Source: Marmoricola sp.
GTDB taxonomy: Bacteria > Actinomycetota > Actinomycetes > Propionibacteriales > Nocardioidaceae
DNA: 64,000 nucleotides
NCBI GenBank assembly: GCA_025964775.1
Contig: JAOPYE010000026.1
Location: 1 to 64,000 of the forward strand
Direction of reading: 5' to 3'
Shown here in pieces: positions 1 to 8,285 of the stretch (its first letter is position 1; each line of letters begins with the position of its first letter). The position numbers were made by a program, and so were the translations under genes. Below the pieces are notes generated by a model. It did no database searches. It worked only from the letters and a program-made list of their open reading frames with translations, and was not told the origin of the DNA.

Positions 1-148
1 ACGTCATCCGGACCTCGTGCGCCAACGCCAGCAGATCGCTCAACGCCGCATCCGAGGTCTGCATCACCCGCAGGATCTGCGCCTCGTCCAACGGCACACC
101 GCGCTCGAGCACCTGCTCACGAGCGATCGCCAGGATGTCTGCATTCAT
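1..148 (-). CDS. bioB: Biotin synthase BioB, N-terminal part (runs off the window)
   Basis: Only the first 49 codons are inside the window. They read [17 protein letters not shown], then a segment ending [10 protein letters not shown], which matches the N-terminal helix region of actinobacterial biotin synthases, just before the radical-SAM cysteine motif. BioB inserts sulfur into dethiobiotin to make biotin in the cytosol. The ATG has GGAG eight bases upstream. It is the third gene in the direction SCP2 protein, dehydrogenase-like protein, bioB, with 78 bases before it. A biotin-dependent carboxylase lies about 22 kb away (22.5-26.1 kb), so a functional link is possible but is inference. The catalytic part is not visible. 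Confidence 0.8.
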   Translation of the reverse strand, partial: MNADILAIAREQVLERGVPLDEAQILRVMQTSDAALSDLLALAHEVRMT

Positions 149-226
149 GAATAGCTCCGGTGAGAGAAGTGCGGCGTGGTGGCCCGAACTGGGAGTGTGG
201 GCGTCGCGGGCCACCACGCACGAGGA
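149..226. other. Short gap between dehydrogenase-like gene and bioB
   Basis: Seventy-eight bases holding the bioB ribosome binding site and no recognisable gene. I see no clear terminator hairpin, so bioB may be read from the upstream gene's transcript. Confidence 0.5.
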
Positions 227-1462
227 TCAGTCGTTCAGTTCCTCCGGCGCCAGCATGAACTCGCCGATGTAGGTACGCGACTGGTCGGAGTTGAGCGGCT
301 GGAACATGGACGCCGCAGAGTCGCGGTACAGGCGCTCGAAGATGGTGCCCCGGCGGAAGGACGACCCACCGACCAGGCTCATCGCGTGCTTGCTCATGTG
401 CATGACGTTCTCGGCGATGAAGGTCTTCGCAAGACCGATGTAGGGGAACCGGAGCTCGAGCGGCCAGTTGTCGTCGTACCCCTCGCTGACCTCGGTACAG
501 GTGCGGTAGAGGACGCGGCGGGACAGTTCGTTGCGGGACGCCATGTCGCCGACCCCGTCGATGATGTGGCCGACGCCGGCAACCTTGACGTCCTCGGCGA
601 CGACTGCGCCGAAGACCGCGCCCAGCGTCTTCTTGGACAGGGTGGCGCGGGCCTCTTCGAGGATGCGGTTCTGCATCCCGAGGTAGATGCTGGCGAACAT
701 GAGCGAGGCCCACTCCAGGACGCCGAACGCGCCCGAGCGCCATTCGCAGATGAAGCCGTCCTCGGCAACGTAGTAGCCGTCGAAGACGATGGTCTGGGTG
801 CCGGTGGCGTGCATGCCGAGCGCGTCCCAGGTCTTGACGATGCTGATGCCGTCGCCCTGGCCGTTCTCATCGACCTTGAACTCGCCGATGAAGAAGGACT
901 CGGCGTTGACGCGGTCCTGGAAGTCCTCAGGCAGGTTGCCGTCAGCATCGGTGATGGTCGCGTTGGTGGTGATGATGTCCGCGGCCTCGCAGAGCGTGCC
1001 CCACGTCTTCTTGCCGTAGAGCTTCCAGCCACCGCCCTCCTGGGGCACGGCCTTCATGTCGGCAAGGCCGCTGAACCCGGCGCGCTGCTCCGAGAACGGG
1101 CCGAACATGATGTCGCCGTCGGCGACACGACCCAGCCAGTACTTGCTCTGGGTGTCGCTCATCAGGCCCATCGTGATGCCGACCATGATGTAGTGCATGT
1201 TGTAGGCCAGCGTGATCGCCGAGTCACCCTTGGACAGCTCGCTGACCACCTTCGAGGTCGCGAGCAGGTCGCCGCCGAGGCCGCCGTACTGCTTCGGCAC
1301 CGGCAGGGCACCGAGGCCACTCTTCTTGAAAGCCTCGATGGAGGGGTACGCGAAGGTGTTCTCGACGTCGTACTTGGGCCCGATCTCGCGGAAGAAGAGC
1401 GAGAGCTCCTCGGCCTTGGCGAAGGCGGCGTCGAACTCCGCCTCGGTAATGGTGTCGTTCAT
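227..1462 (-). CDS. Acyl-CoA dehydrogenase-fold flavoprotein without the usual catalytic glutamate
   Basis: This 411-residue protein has the acyl-CoA dehydrogenase fold: N-terminal helices, the FGPFSEQRAGFSG stretch near residue 120-132 in place of the usual TEPxAGSD motif, LGMHATGTQT near 215, and a C-terminal helical domain with GGSSFRRGTIFERLYRD. At the position of the catalytic Glu of medium-chain enzymes (…TEY.VE) there is Gly372. Glu250 in FGVLEWASL sits about where isovaleryl-CoA dehydrogenase keeps its base, so activity on a branched substrate is possible. Alternatively it may be a reduced-flavin monooxygenase of the same fold (as HsaA and DszC are), which would suit the flavin-supplying fusion at 6.5 kb. 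GCAGGAG precedes the ATG. It follows the SCP2 gene by 35 bases. Confidence 0.75.
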   Translation of the reverse strand: MNDTITEAEFDAAFAKAEELSLFFREIGPKYDVENTFAYPSIEAFKKSGLGALPVPKQYGGLGGDLLATSKVVSELSKGDSAITLAYNMHYIMVGITMGLMSDTQSKYWLGRVADGDIMFGPFSEQRAGFSGLADMKAVPQEGGGWKLYGKKTWGTLCEAADIITTNATITDADGNLPEDFQDRVNAESFFIGEFKVDENGQGDGISIVKTWDALGMHATGTQTIVFDGYYVAEDGFICEWRSGAFGVLEWASLMFASIYLGMQNRILEEARATLSKKTLGAVFGAVVAEDVKVAGVGHIIDGVGDMASRNELSRRVLYRTCTEVSEGYDDNWPLELRFPYIGLAKTFIAENVMHMSKHAMSLVGGSSFRRGTIFERLYRDSAASMFQPLNSDQSRTYIGEFMLAPEELND

Positions 1463-1497
1463 GTTGACTCCTGCATTGTCGTTGGAGGGACTGGTCG

Positions 1498-1911
1498 TCA
1501 GCCGACGAGCAGGTCCGTGCGGCCGGCCTCAGTGAGGATGGCCTTGTACTTGTCGAAGATCGGGCCGGTCAGAGGGAGCAGACCGAGTGCGGTGGTGCGC
1601 TTGCCGTCGAGCTTGACCTTGCGCTGAGCCATCGCCAGGGTGAAGTTGAGCTGGCCCTGCCAGAAGCGGTTGGCGTTGTCGGAGCTCATCCGCAGCTGCA
1701 CGGTCGACGGCGCCGCGGCTGCCGCATCACCGGTGAGCACCTTCTGTCCGGGGAAATCAACCAGGATCGAGGCCGGCGGATCGGTCTGCGTGATCTGAAC
1801 GACCAGGCTCCCGTCCTTGGTGGCCTCGACGAAGGTCGGGTCCTGCACGCAGGCCTCCATGGCCTTGCCGATGTAGGTGTAGACCTCGTCGGCGTCCTTG
1901 AACGTACTCAC
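1498..1911 (-). CDS. SCP2 sterol-carrier-domain protein
   Basis: A 137-residue soluble protein that consists of one SCP2 domain. Diagnostic stretches are ILVDFPGQ, VQLRMSSDNANRFWQGQLN and the late AMAQRKVKLDG segment, all typical of SCP2 family members. SCP2 domains bind hydrophobic ligands such as sterols or acyl-CoAs and hand them to enzymes. I chose the GTG at 1911 because GGAGG lies seven bases upstream and the SCP2 homology starts right after it; the frame stays open further upstream but that stretch is low-complexity and has no homology. It heads the minus-strand group with the dehydrogenase-like gene, and diverges from the NTF2-fold genes. Confidence 0.8.
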   Translation of the reverse strand: MSTFKDADEVYTYIGKAMEACVQDPTFVEATKDGSLVVQITQTDPPASILVDFPGQKVLTGDAAAAAPSTVQLRMSSDNANRFWQGQLNFTLAMAQRKVKLDGKRTTALGLLPLTGPIFDKYKAILTEAGRTDLLVG

Positions 1912-2193
1912 CGTCGTACCTCCTTCTCCGTGACCACCAGGGCCTCTGGCAGCGGTTCGACCGTATGACCGGACAGGTACGGCTGACGTCACCCCGTGGT
2001 GGGTTGTTCCACGTCCGAGGGAGGGTTCTTGGGCGTACGCCGCCCGTACGGGAACTGCTGCGCGCCCCTCCTACGGGCAGTAGGGATCCTCCCGCGGGGG
2101 GAAGTGCCGGCGTCCCACCACTCCTACCGTCGATGGGTGAAGTTCGTCACCGATACGCGCGGCGGACCGAGAAGACCCAGACAAGGAGATCTC
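1912..2193. promoter_or_regulatory. Divergent intergenic region between SCP2 and NTF2-fold genes
   Basis: About 280 bases between divergently read genes, so promoters for both must lie here or close by. It holds a perfect palindrome CCCGTACGGG (2043-2052), the spaced repeat CGTGG/CCACG around 1995-2013, and the words GTCACCCC (1988) and ACGTCCGAGG (2011). The same two words also occur upstream of the acyl-CoA ligase (3262 and 3244). No -10 hexamer can be called with confidence. Confidence 0.4.
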
Positions 2194-2655
2194 ATGAACT
2201 ACCCGTTTGCCGTGAAGTGGCTGAAGGCGTTCCGGGACAGCGCGGAGTCGATCTGCGAGCTGTACGCCGACGACTTCGTCTTCGAGGACCCGATCCTCGA
2301 CCAGTACCAGATCCGGGACAAGGGTGACCTCGGCCGGATCTTCGTGCTGTACGCCAACAAGGACCGCACCAACGGTTACGGCGTCCACAACTTCCGGATC
2401 CGCGGCTACGAGGGTGACCACCGCAGCGGCCTGATCCGCTGGGAGTGGACCCCGGAGGACTGCGGCAACTTCGTCGGCGTGGACGTGGCCGACAAGCCGT
2501 TCTTCACCCAGGGCCACACCTTCCACGTCTACAACGACGAGGGCAAGATCGTCCGCGAATCCTCCTGGTGGGACCTCGGCGCCATTCTCAACGCCGTCGA
2601 CTACCCGGGCGCCGAGAAGGCCCAGTTCGCTTCCAAGACCGCCGCATTCGCCTGA
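2194..2655 (+). CDS. NTF2/SnoaL-fold protein
   Basis: A 153-residue protein of the NTF2-like (SnoaL, ketosteroid-isomerase-type) fold. It begins with MNYPFAVKWLKAFRDSA, followed by ELYADDFVFEDP, the helix-strand entry typical of the fold, and later has SGLIRWEWTPED and HTFHVYNDEGKIVRES. Members bind small hydrophobic molecules and may act as isomerases, cyclases, hydrolases or simple binders, so the reaction cannot be read from sequence. The ATG at 2194 has AAGGAG at the right distance; the frame is open further upstream without homology. It is followed by a second, related protein 11 bases downstream, which suggests the two work together, perhaps as a hetero-oligomer. Confidence 0.75.
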   Translation: MNYPFAVKWLKAFRDSAESICELYADDFVFEDPILDQYQIRDKGDLGRIFVLYANKDRTNGYGVHNFRIRGYEGDHRSGLIRWEWTPEDCGNFVGVDVADKPFFTQGHTFHVYNDEGKIVRESSWWDLGAILNAVDYPGAEKAQFASKTAAFA

Positions 2656-2666
2656 AAGGGACTGAC

Positions 2667-3155
2667 ATGACTAGCACTGCATACGCCGAACGCTGGGCGG
2701 AAACCCGCGTGAACGACCTGGACGCACACCGCACGCTGTACGCCGCCAGTGAAGAGTTCTGCATCGAGAGCCGGATGGTCGACGACCACCTCGGCGACAC
2801 CATCTCGACCGATGCCGAGTTCTTCGAAGGCCTCGCCGACTACGCGAACAAGGACGCCGACAGCGGCCGTGGCATCCAGACGATCACGGTCGCCGAGGTC
2901 TTCTCCGGCAACGACCACGCGATGATCCACTGGGACTGGACCGTCACCGCAGCTGACACCTACCGCGGCTATCCGGTCGACGGCAAGACGCTGACGAGCA
3001 AGGGCTCCACGTTCCTGCAGTTCAACGACGCCGGCGAGATCATCCTCGAGTCGACCTTCCTCAACGAGAGTCCGATCTTCCAGCAGCTGGGGCTGCCGAT
3101 CATCACGCCCCACTACTGGGAAGAAGGCTTCGATCCCGCTTCGCTCACTGCCTGA
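2667..3155 (+). CDS. NTF2/SnoaL-fold protein, partner of the preceding gene
   Basis: A 162-residue NTF2-fold protein. It shares the pattern of the preceding gene: an early helix with AERWAETRVNDLDAHRTLYA, then MIHWDWTVTAAD and STFLQFNDAGEIILEST, which correspond to its RWEW and TFHVYNDEGKI segments. The two probably arose by duplication. AAAGGGA lies ahead of the ATG. A strong hairpin follows 17 bases after the stop, so the pair forms its own transcription unit. SCP2 and ACAD-fold genes on the other side of the shared promoter region suggest a lipid or steroid-like ligand; this is inference. Confidence 0.75.
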   Translation: MTSTAYAERWAETRVNDLDAHRTLYAASEEFCIESRMVDDHLGDTISTDAEFFEGLADYANKDADSGRGIQTITVAEVFSGNDHAMIHWDWTVTAADTYRGYPVDGKTLTSKGSTFLQFNDAGEIILESTFLNESPIFQQLGLPIITPHYWEEGFDPASLTA

Positions 3156-3172
3156 GCGGACCATGCACAACG

Positions 3173-3210
3173 GCGATGGCCGGGGACCTGAACGGGTCCC
3201 CGGCCATCGC
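3173..3210 (+). terminator. Strong perfect hairpin terminator
   Basis: Two perfectly complementary 16-base arms (GCGATGGCCGGGGACC and its complement) enclose a six-base loop, TGAACG. There is no T-run after it, as is common for actinobacterial terminators. It separates the NTF2-fold pair from the ligase transcription unit. Confidence 0.85.
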
Positions 3211-3379
3211 TGCGCTCAAGGAGTGTCGGCGCCCGCGGCCTCAACGTCCGAGGAACCACGTGTCACCCCAAGGGGTAGTCGTGTTCATCCCCTCGGATGT
3301 CGTCCAGGTCACACCCCGGGTTTTACGTTCGTGGCAGACATCACCCGGACCGTTTTCGGTCGGTAGGAAAGCAGGAGCT
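3211..3379 (+). promoter_or_regulatory. Leader and likely promoter of the long operon, with palindrome
   Basis: This is the only sizeable gap before the 29-kb plus-strand gene chain, so its main promoter should be here. It contains the perfect palindrome ACCCCAAGGGGT (3265-3276) and the short inverted repeat GACCG-TTTT-CGGTC (3348-3361) just before the ligase RBS. Either could bind a regulator. No convincing -35/-10 pair is visible. Confidence 0.5.
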
Positions 3380-4939
3380 ATGTGGGGCACTTTGCCGGAC
3401 ACGCTCGACAAGGCGTGCGGGAACTTCCAGGAGCGCATCGCGATCATCGACGACGAGCGCACCCTGACCTACACCGGGCTGCGCGACCTCTCGAACCAGA
3501 TCGGTTCGGCCCTGGTGGCCATCGGCGTCGAGAAGGGCGAGCGGGTCGGGCTCCTGCTGCCCAACTCCCTCGAGTTCATCCCGTCCCAGCACGGCGTCTG
3601 GAAGGCCGGCGCAGTGCTGGTGCAGATGCCGACGCGAGCGTCGGCGTCGGTGCACCAGGCGAACCTGGAGCAGACCGAAGCGACCACGTTGATCTACCAC
3701 GCCAAGTTCGACGACACGGTGGCTCAGCTTCGCGGTGCGCTGCCGCGCCTCATCAACTTCGTGCGGGTCGGCGGCGACCCCGCAGACTCCGCTGACCACG
3801 ATTTCGCCACCCTGGTCGGGAAGCAGCCGACCGATCGGCCCGACGTCGCGATCGACCAGCACGACGAGTGCTACGTGCTCTTCACCTCCGGAAGCACCGG
3901 TGAGCCCAAGGGTGTGCTCCAGTCCCACTTCACCTGGGGCCACTACAGCATCACCGCTGGTCTCGAGATCGGAGACACCCGCTTCGGCGAGGTCTTCGCC
4001 CACGGCGCACCGCTGACCCACTTCAGTCAGATCTTCGTGATGCCGACCTTCCTTCGCGGCGGTACGAACGTGATGCTCCCCGGCCTCGAGGTCGACGCGC
4101 TGCTCAATGCGATCTCGCGTTACGGAGTCACCGCGACCGCAGTCGTGCCGACGATCATCTACCTGCTCCTCGACCACCCGCACCGCGAGGACCACGACCT
4201 CTCCTCCCTGAACACGATGATCTACGCCGGCTCGCCGATCGCACCCGACCGGTTGAAGCAGGCGCTCGAGGTCTTCGGACAGATCTTCATCCAGGCGTAC
4301 GCCGGCACCGAGCCCGGTTACGTCTCCTGCCTTCGCAAGGTCGACCACCGCGTCGACACCGAGGAGGATCTCCGCCGGCTCGCTTCAGGCGGTCGTCCGA
4401 TCCCCTACGTCGACGTCTCGATCCAGGACGACGAGGACAACCACCTGGCGCAGGGCGAGGTCGGGGAGGTCTGCTCGCGACAGCTCGGCCAGATGCTCGG
4501 CTACGTCGACGCCACGCGCAATGCCGAGGCACTGCGAGCCGGGTGGGTGCACACCGGCGACATCGGGAAGATCGGCGACGACGGCTTTCTGTACATCGTC
4601 GACCGGAAGAAGGACCTGGTCGTCAGCGGCGGCTTCAACGTCTTCCCCCGTCAGGTCGAGGACGTTCTGCTGGGCCACCCAGCCGTGGCGCAGTCGGCCG
4701 TGATCGGCGTACCCCACGAGAAGTGGGGCGAGGCCGTGCACGCGTTCGTCGTGACCAAGCCCGGTGCCACGACCACCGTCGAGGAGATCCAGGCACACGT
4801 GAAGGCCGAGCTCGGCGCCATCCCGTCGCCCAAGACCGTGGACTTCATCGCCGAGCTGCCCGTCAACCCGGCCGGCAAGGTCGACAAGAAGGCACTGCGC
4901 CTCCCGTTCTGGGAAGGCCGCGACCGCCAGGTCGGCTGA
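3380..4939 (+). CDS. Acyl-CoA ligase (AMP-forming, FadD family)
   Basis: A 519-residue ANL-superfamily enzyme, which activates a carboxylic acid to its CoA thioester through an acyl-adenylate. Visible core motifs are the P-loop TSGSTGEPKG (169-178), AYAGTEPG, the hinge region WVHTGDIGKIGDDGFLYIVDR, the GGFNVFPRQVED stretch and the C-terminal catalytic Lys500 in NPAGKVDKK. Length is standard. I place the start at the ATG preceded by CAGGAG; the open frame upstream is non-coding leader. It is the first gene of the long operon and presumably activates the imported acid. The chain-length or ring specificity cannot be read from sequence. Confidence 0.9.
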   Translation: MWGTLPDTLDKACGNFQERIAIIDDERTLTYTGLRDLSNQIGSALVAIGVEKGERVGLLLPNSLEFIPSQHGVWKAGAVLVQMPTRASASVHQANLEQTEATTLIYHAKFDDTVAQLRGALPRLINFVRVGGDPADSADHDFATLVGKQPTDRPDVAIDQHDECYVLFTSGSTGEPKGVLQSHFTWGHYSITAGLEIGDTRFGEVFAHGAPLTHFSQIFVMPTFLRGGTNVMLPGLEVDALLNAISRYGVTATAVVPTIIYLLLDHPHREDHDLSSLNTMIYAGSPIAPDRLKQALEVFGQIFIQAYAGTEPGYVSCLRKVDHRVDTEEDLRRLASGGRPIPYVDVSIQDDEDNHLAQGEVGEVCSRQLGQMLGYVDATRNAEALRAGWVHTGDIGKIGDDGFLYIVDRKKDLVVSGGFNVFPRQVEDVLLGHPAVAQSAVIGVPHEKWGEAVHAFVVTKPGATTTVEEIQAHVKAELGAIPSPKTVDFIAELPVNPAGKVDKKALRLPFWEGRDRQVG

Positions 4940-4983
4940 CCCACCCGTTCACCACCACCCAAACCGATTACCAGGAGACAACG

Positions 4984-6489
4984 ATGAGCGTTCCCCACTA
5001 CCCCCTCCACATCAACGGCGAGTGGGTCGACACCGACGAGAAGTACGAGATCCGCAGCCCCGCCACCGGCGAGCTCGTCGCGACCGTCGCCAAGGGTGGT
5101 GTCTCAGAAGTCGACGCCGCTGTCGCCGCCGCGAAGGCAGCCCATGCCGAGGGAACCTGGCGCAACACTCCGCCAGCAGATCGTGCGGCCCTCATCAACA
5201 ACGTCGCCCTGAGCCTCGGTGGCCGCCTCGAGGAGCTCGCCGCGCTGCAGACCCGCGAGAACGGCGTGACCATCAGGGTCACCGGAGCCCTGCACATCGG
5301 ACTGTCCGTGGCGCAGATGCAGTACATCGCGGCCCAGGCCACGACCTACGAGTTCGAGAAGAGCGGCCCGGCGATCGGCCCGGTCCCCGCCGAGGGCATC
5401 CTGCGCCGCGAACCGCTCGGCGTGGTTGCTGCGATCGTGCCGTGGAACATCCCGCTGCTCGTGATCGTCTGGAAGGTTGCGCCCGCGCTGGCCGCCGGCA
5501 ACACCGTCGTCCTCAAGCCCGACGAGCACGCGCCGTTGATCGCGCTCGAGCTGATGAAGGAGTTCGAGAAGGCAGGTCTGCCCAAGGGCGTCCTGAACGT
5601 GGTCGTCGGTGACGGCGAAGACGCAGGAGCTCACCTGAGCAGCCACCCCGACGTACGGAAGGTCGCCTTCACCGGTTCGACCGCGGTCGGCAAGAGCATC
5701 CTGGCCGCGTCGGCGGACACCGTGAAGCAGGTGACCCTCGAGCTCGGCGGCAAGGGCCCGAACATCATCCTCGAGGACGCCGATCTCGACGTCGCCATCG
5801 ATGGCGCGATCTACGCCTGCATGGCGAACAACGGCCAGGCGTGCGAGGCCGGAACCCGGTTGCTCGTACCCGCCTCACGCCGTGACGAGATCGTCGACCG
5901 ACTCGTGGCCCGCGTCAACACCATGACCATCGGTGACCCGATCGAGCTGGCCACCGACATCGGACCGCTGATCACCGCCGAGCAGCGGGACCGCGTTCTC
6001 GAGCACATCGCGTTCGCCGAGTCCGAGGGTGCCAAGGTCGCCACCGGTGGTGGAGCGCCGGTCGGTGAGCAGTTCGCCCACGGCAACTTCGTGGAGCCGA
6101 CCGTGATCGTCGACGTCACCAACGACATGCGGATCGCTCGCGACGAGGTCTTCGGGCCGGTGCTCGCGGTGCTCACCTACGACACCGTCGAGGAAGCCAT
6201 CGCGATCGCCAACGATACCGAGTACGGACTGTCGGCTGGTGTCTGGGGCAGCGACGAGACCAAGACGCTCGACGTAGCCCGTCGCCTCGAAGCCGGGATG
6301 GTCTTCGTCAACGACTGGCACGTGCTGCACCCGGAGTACCCGTTCGGCGGCTACAAGCAGAGCGGCCTCGGTCGCGAGGGCGGTCCGGACGCGCTCGATG
6401 AGTACACCGAGCAGAAGTACATCTCCATCGACCGCTCGGGCGGAGTCGAGAACAAGGCCTACGCCCTGGTGCTCGGCACCCCGGCCTGA
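4984..6489 (+). CDS. NAD(P)-dependent aldehyde dehydrogenase
   Basis: A 501-residue aldehyde dehydrogenase that oxidises an aldehyde to its acid. It has the cofactor segment IVPWNIPL, the Rossmann turn FTGSTAVGK, general base Glu253 in LELGGKGPN and nucleophile Cys287 in NNGQACEAG, and the C-terminal PFGGYKQSGLGREGG motif. All catalytic residues are present and length is normal. CAGGAG precedes the ATG, 44 bases after the ligase gene. In context it would supply an acid to the upstream ligase, for example from a terpenoid or fatty aldehyde. The exact substrate is unknown. Confidence 0.92.
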   Translation: MSVPHYPLHINGEWVDTDEKYEIRSPATGELVATVAKGGVSEVDAAVAAAKAAHAEGTWRNTPPADRAALINNVALSLGGRLEELAALQTRENGVTIRVTGALHIGLSVAQMQYIAAQATTYEFEKSGPAIGPVPAEGILRREPLGVVAAIVPWNIPLLVIVWKVAPALAAGNTVVLKPDEHAPLIALELMKEFEKAGLPKGVLNVVVGDGEDAGAHLSSHPDVRKVAFTGSTAVGKSILAASADTVKQVTLELGGKGPNIILEDADLDVAIDGAIYACMANNGQACEAGTRLLVPASRRDEIVDRLVARVNTMTIGDPIELATDIGPLITAEQRDRVLEHIAFAESEGAKVATGGGAPVGEQFAHGNFVEPTVIVDVTNDMRIARDEVFGPVLAVLTYDTVEEAIAIANDTEYGLSAGVWGSDETKTLDVARRLEAGMVFVNDWHVLHPEYPFGGYKQSGLGREGGPDALDEYTEQKYISIDRSGGVENKAYALVLGTPA

Positions 6490-6539
6490 CCCAGAACCGT
6501 GCACACCAACCCGATGCAGACCAGAACCGAGGAGGAGCA

Positions 6540-8285
6540 ATGAACCTGAACGACAACGCGAGCGCAGTCGACCGCGTGGAAGCAGCTCTCAGCGAACTCC
6601 GTCTCGGCCGCGGCGTGGTCGTCTTCGACGACAACGACCGTGAGAACGAAGGCGACCTCATCTTTGCCGCGGAGTCGATCACTCCCGAGCAGATGGCCTT
6701 CGTGATCCGGCACACCAGCGGACTGGTCTGCGTCGGGATGGAGGGCGACCGCCTCGATGAACTCGGCCTCCCACCGATGATCGAGGCAGCCAACGACCCC
6801 CGTGGCACAGCCTTCACGGTCTCGGTGGACCTCATCGCGGCCACCTCCACCGGCATCTCGGCGGCAGATCGCGCCGTGACCGCCCGGGCCCTCGCAGACC
6901 CGAACACAAACGGGCGCGAGTTCAGCAAGCCCGGCCACCTGTTCCCGTTGCGGGCGCGCCCCGGTGGCGTCCTTCAGCGCACCGGCCACACTGAAGCAGC
7001 TGTGGACCTGTGTCAGCTCGCCGGCCTGCAGCCGGTCGGTGTCCTCGCAGAACTGGTCAACGCCGACGGCACGATGTCAAGGATGCCGGATCTCGTCCGG
7101 TTCGCTCGCAAGCACCACATGGTCCTGCTCTCCGTCGGCGACCTGGTCCGCTACCGGATGGGCCAGGAGTCACTCGTGCAATGCACGGCGACAGCTCGTG
7201 TCCCCACCGTTCACGGCGAGTTCGCAGCGTGCACCTATCGCTCCGAGGTTGACGGCATCGAGCATGTCGCCTTCGTCTGCGGTGATCCCGCGGGTCGCAG
7301 CGACGTGCTCGTCAGGGTCCACTCGGAGTGCCTCACCGGCGACGTCTTCGGCTCCACGCGGTGCGACTGCGGCGAGCAGCTCCAACTGGCCCTCGCCGAG
7401 ATCGGTCGAGCCGGCAGCGGCGTACTCGTCTACCTCAGGGGCCACGAAGGCCGCGGCATCGGTCTGACCCACAAGCTCCGCGCCTACCAGCTCCAGGACG
7501 AGGAAGGGTTGGACACCCTCGACGCGAACCTCGCTCTGGGCCTGCCGATCGACAGCCGGGAGTACGGCGTCGGCGCCCAGATCCTCCGCGACCTCGGCAT
7601 CACCTCGATGCGTCTGATGACCAACAACCCCACCAAGTTCAGCGGCCTCTCGGACTACGGCATCACCATCTCCGAGCGCGTCCCGCTGGTGATCCCGCCG
7701 AACCAGGACAGCGCCCGTTACCTGGCCGCGAAAGCCGAACGCCTTGCCCACGACCTCGCACCCCGAACGGAGCACCCGATGAGCGAGACCCCTCCCGCCC
7801 TGTTCAAAGAAGCGATGGCTGCCTTCCCGAGCGGTGTCACGATCATGACGACGGTGGACAAGGGCGGCGAACCCCGCGGTTTCGCAGCAAGCTCGTTCTG
7901 CTCGGTCTCGGTCGACCCGGCTCTCGTACTCGTCTGCATCGCCAAGACCGCCCAGTGCCACGATGCCTTCTGGGACAACGACGAGTGGGCTGTCCAGGTC
8001 GCCGGCGCCCACCAGCTCGACCTGATCGGTCGCTTCTCCACCAAGGGCGCCGACAAGTTCGCCGGTGGCGAGTTCGTGCCTGACTCCCGTGGAGTCCCGG
8101 TCCTTCCGGACGCGTCGGTGGTGCTCACCTGCACCGCGCACATGCGCTACGACGGCGGCGACCACACCATCCTGATCGCAAGGGTCCGCGAGGTGACCCT
8201 CAAGGAGGCTCCTCCGGTCCTCTACTTCCAGCGCGAGTTCCACGATCTCGACCCGCGCACGCCGGCGAGCGTTGAACCGCGATGA
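6540..8285 (+). CDS. ribBA: RibB-RibA-flavin reductase triple fusion
   Basis: A 581-residue protein with three complete enzymatic units in one frame. Residues about 8-205 are 3,4-dihydroxy-2-butanone 4-phosphate synthase (DDNDRENEGDL at 30-40, and RTGHTEAAVDL). Residues about 215-410 are GTP cyclohydrolase II, with zinc ligands Cys264, Cys275 and Cys277 and the RGHEGRGIGL motif. Residues 414-581 form an HpaC-type flavin reductase (FPSGVTIMTT, GFAASSFCSVS, GADKFAGG). The first two start riboflavin synthesis; the third makes reduced FMN/FAD for a monooxygenase. GAGGAGGAG precedes the ATG. An in-frame ATG at 7779, preceded by GGAG, could also give free reductase. The following permease gene overlaps by four bases. 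Its placement in a catabolic operon suggests dedicated flavin supply. Confidence 0.93.
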   Translation: MNLNDNASAVDRVEAALSELRLGRGVVVFDDNDRENEGDLIFAAESITPEQMAFVIRHTSGLVCVGMEGDRLDELGLPPMIEAANDPRGTAFTVSVDLIAATSTGISAADRAVTARALADPNTNGREFSKPGHLFPLRARPGGVLQRTGHTEAAVDLCQLAGLQPVGVLAELVNADGTMSRMPDLVRFARKHHMVLLSVGDLVRYRMGQESLVQCTATARVPTVHGEFAACTYRSEVDGIEHVAFVCGDPAGRSDVLVRVHSECLTGDVFGSTRCDCGEQLQLALAEIGRAGSGVLVYLRGHEGRGIGLTHKLRAYQLQDEEGLDTLDANLALGLPIDSREYGVGAQILRDLGITSMRLMTNNPTKFSGLSDYGITISERVPLVIPPNQDSARYLAAKAERLAHDLAPRTEHPMSETPPALFKEAMAAFPSGVTIMTTVDKGGEPRGFAASSFCSVSVDPALVLVCIAKTAQCHDAFWDNDEWAVQVAGAHQLDLIGRFSTKGADKFAGGEFVPDSRGVPVLPDASVVLTCTAHMRYDGGDHTILIARVREVTLKEAPPVLYFQREFHDLDPRTPASVEPR

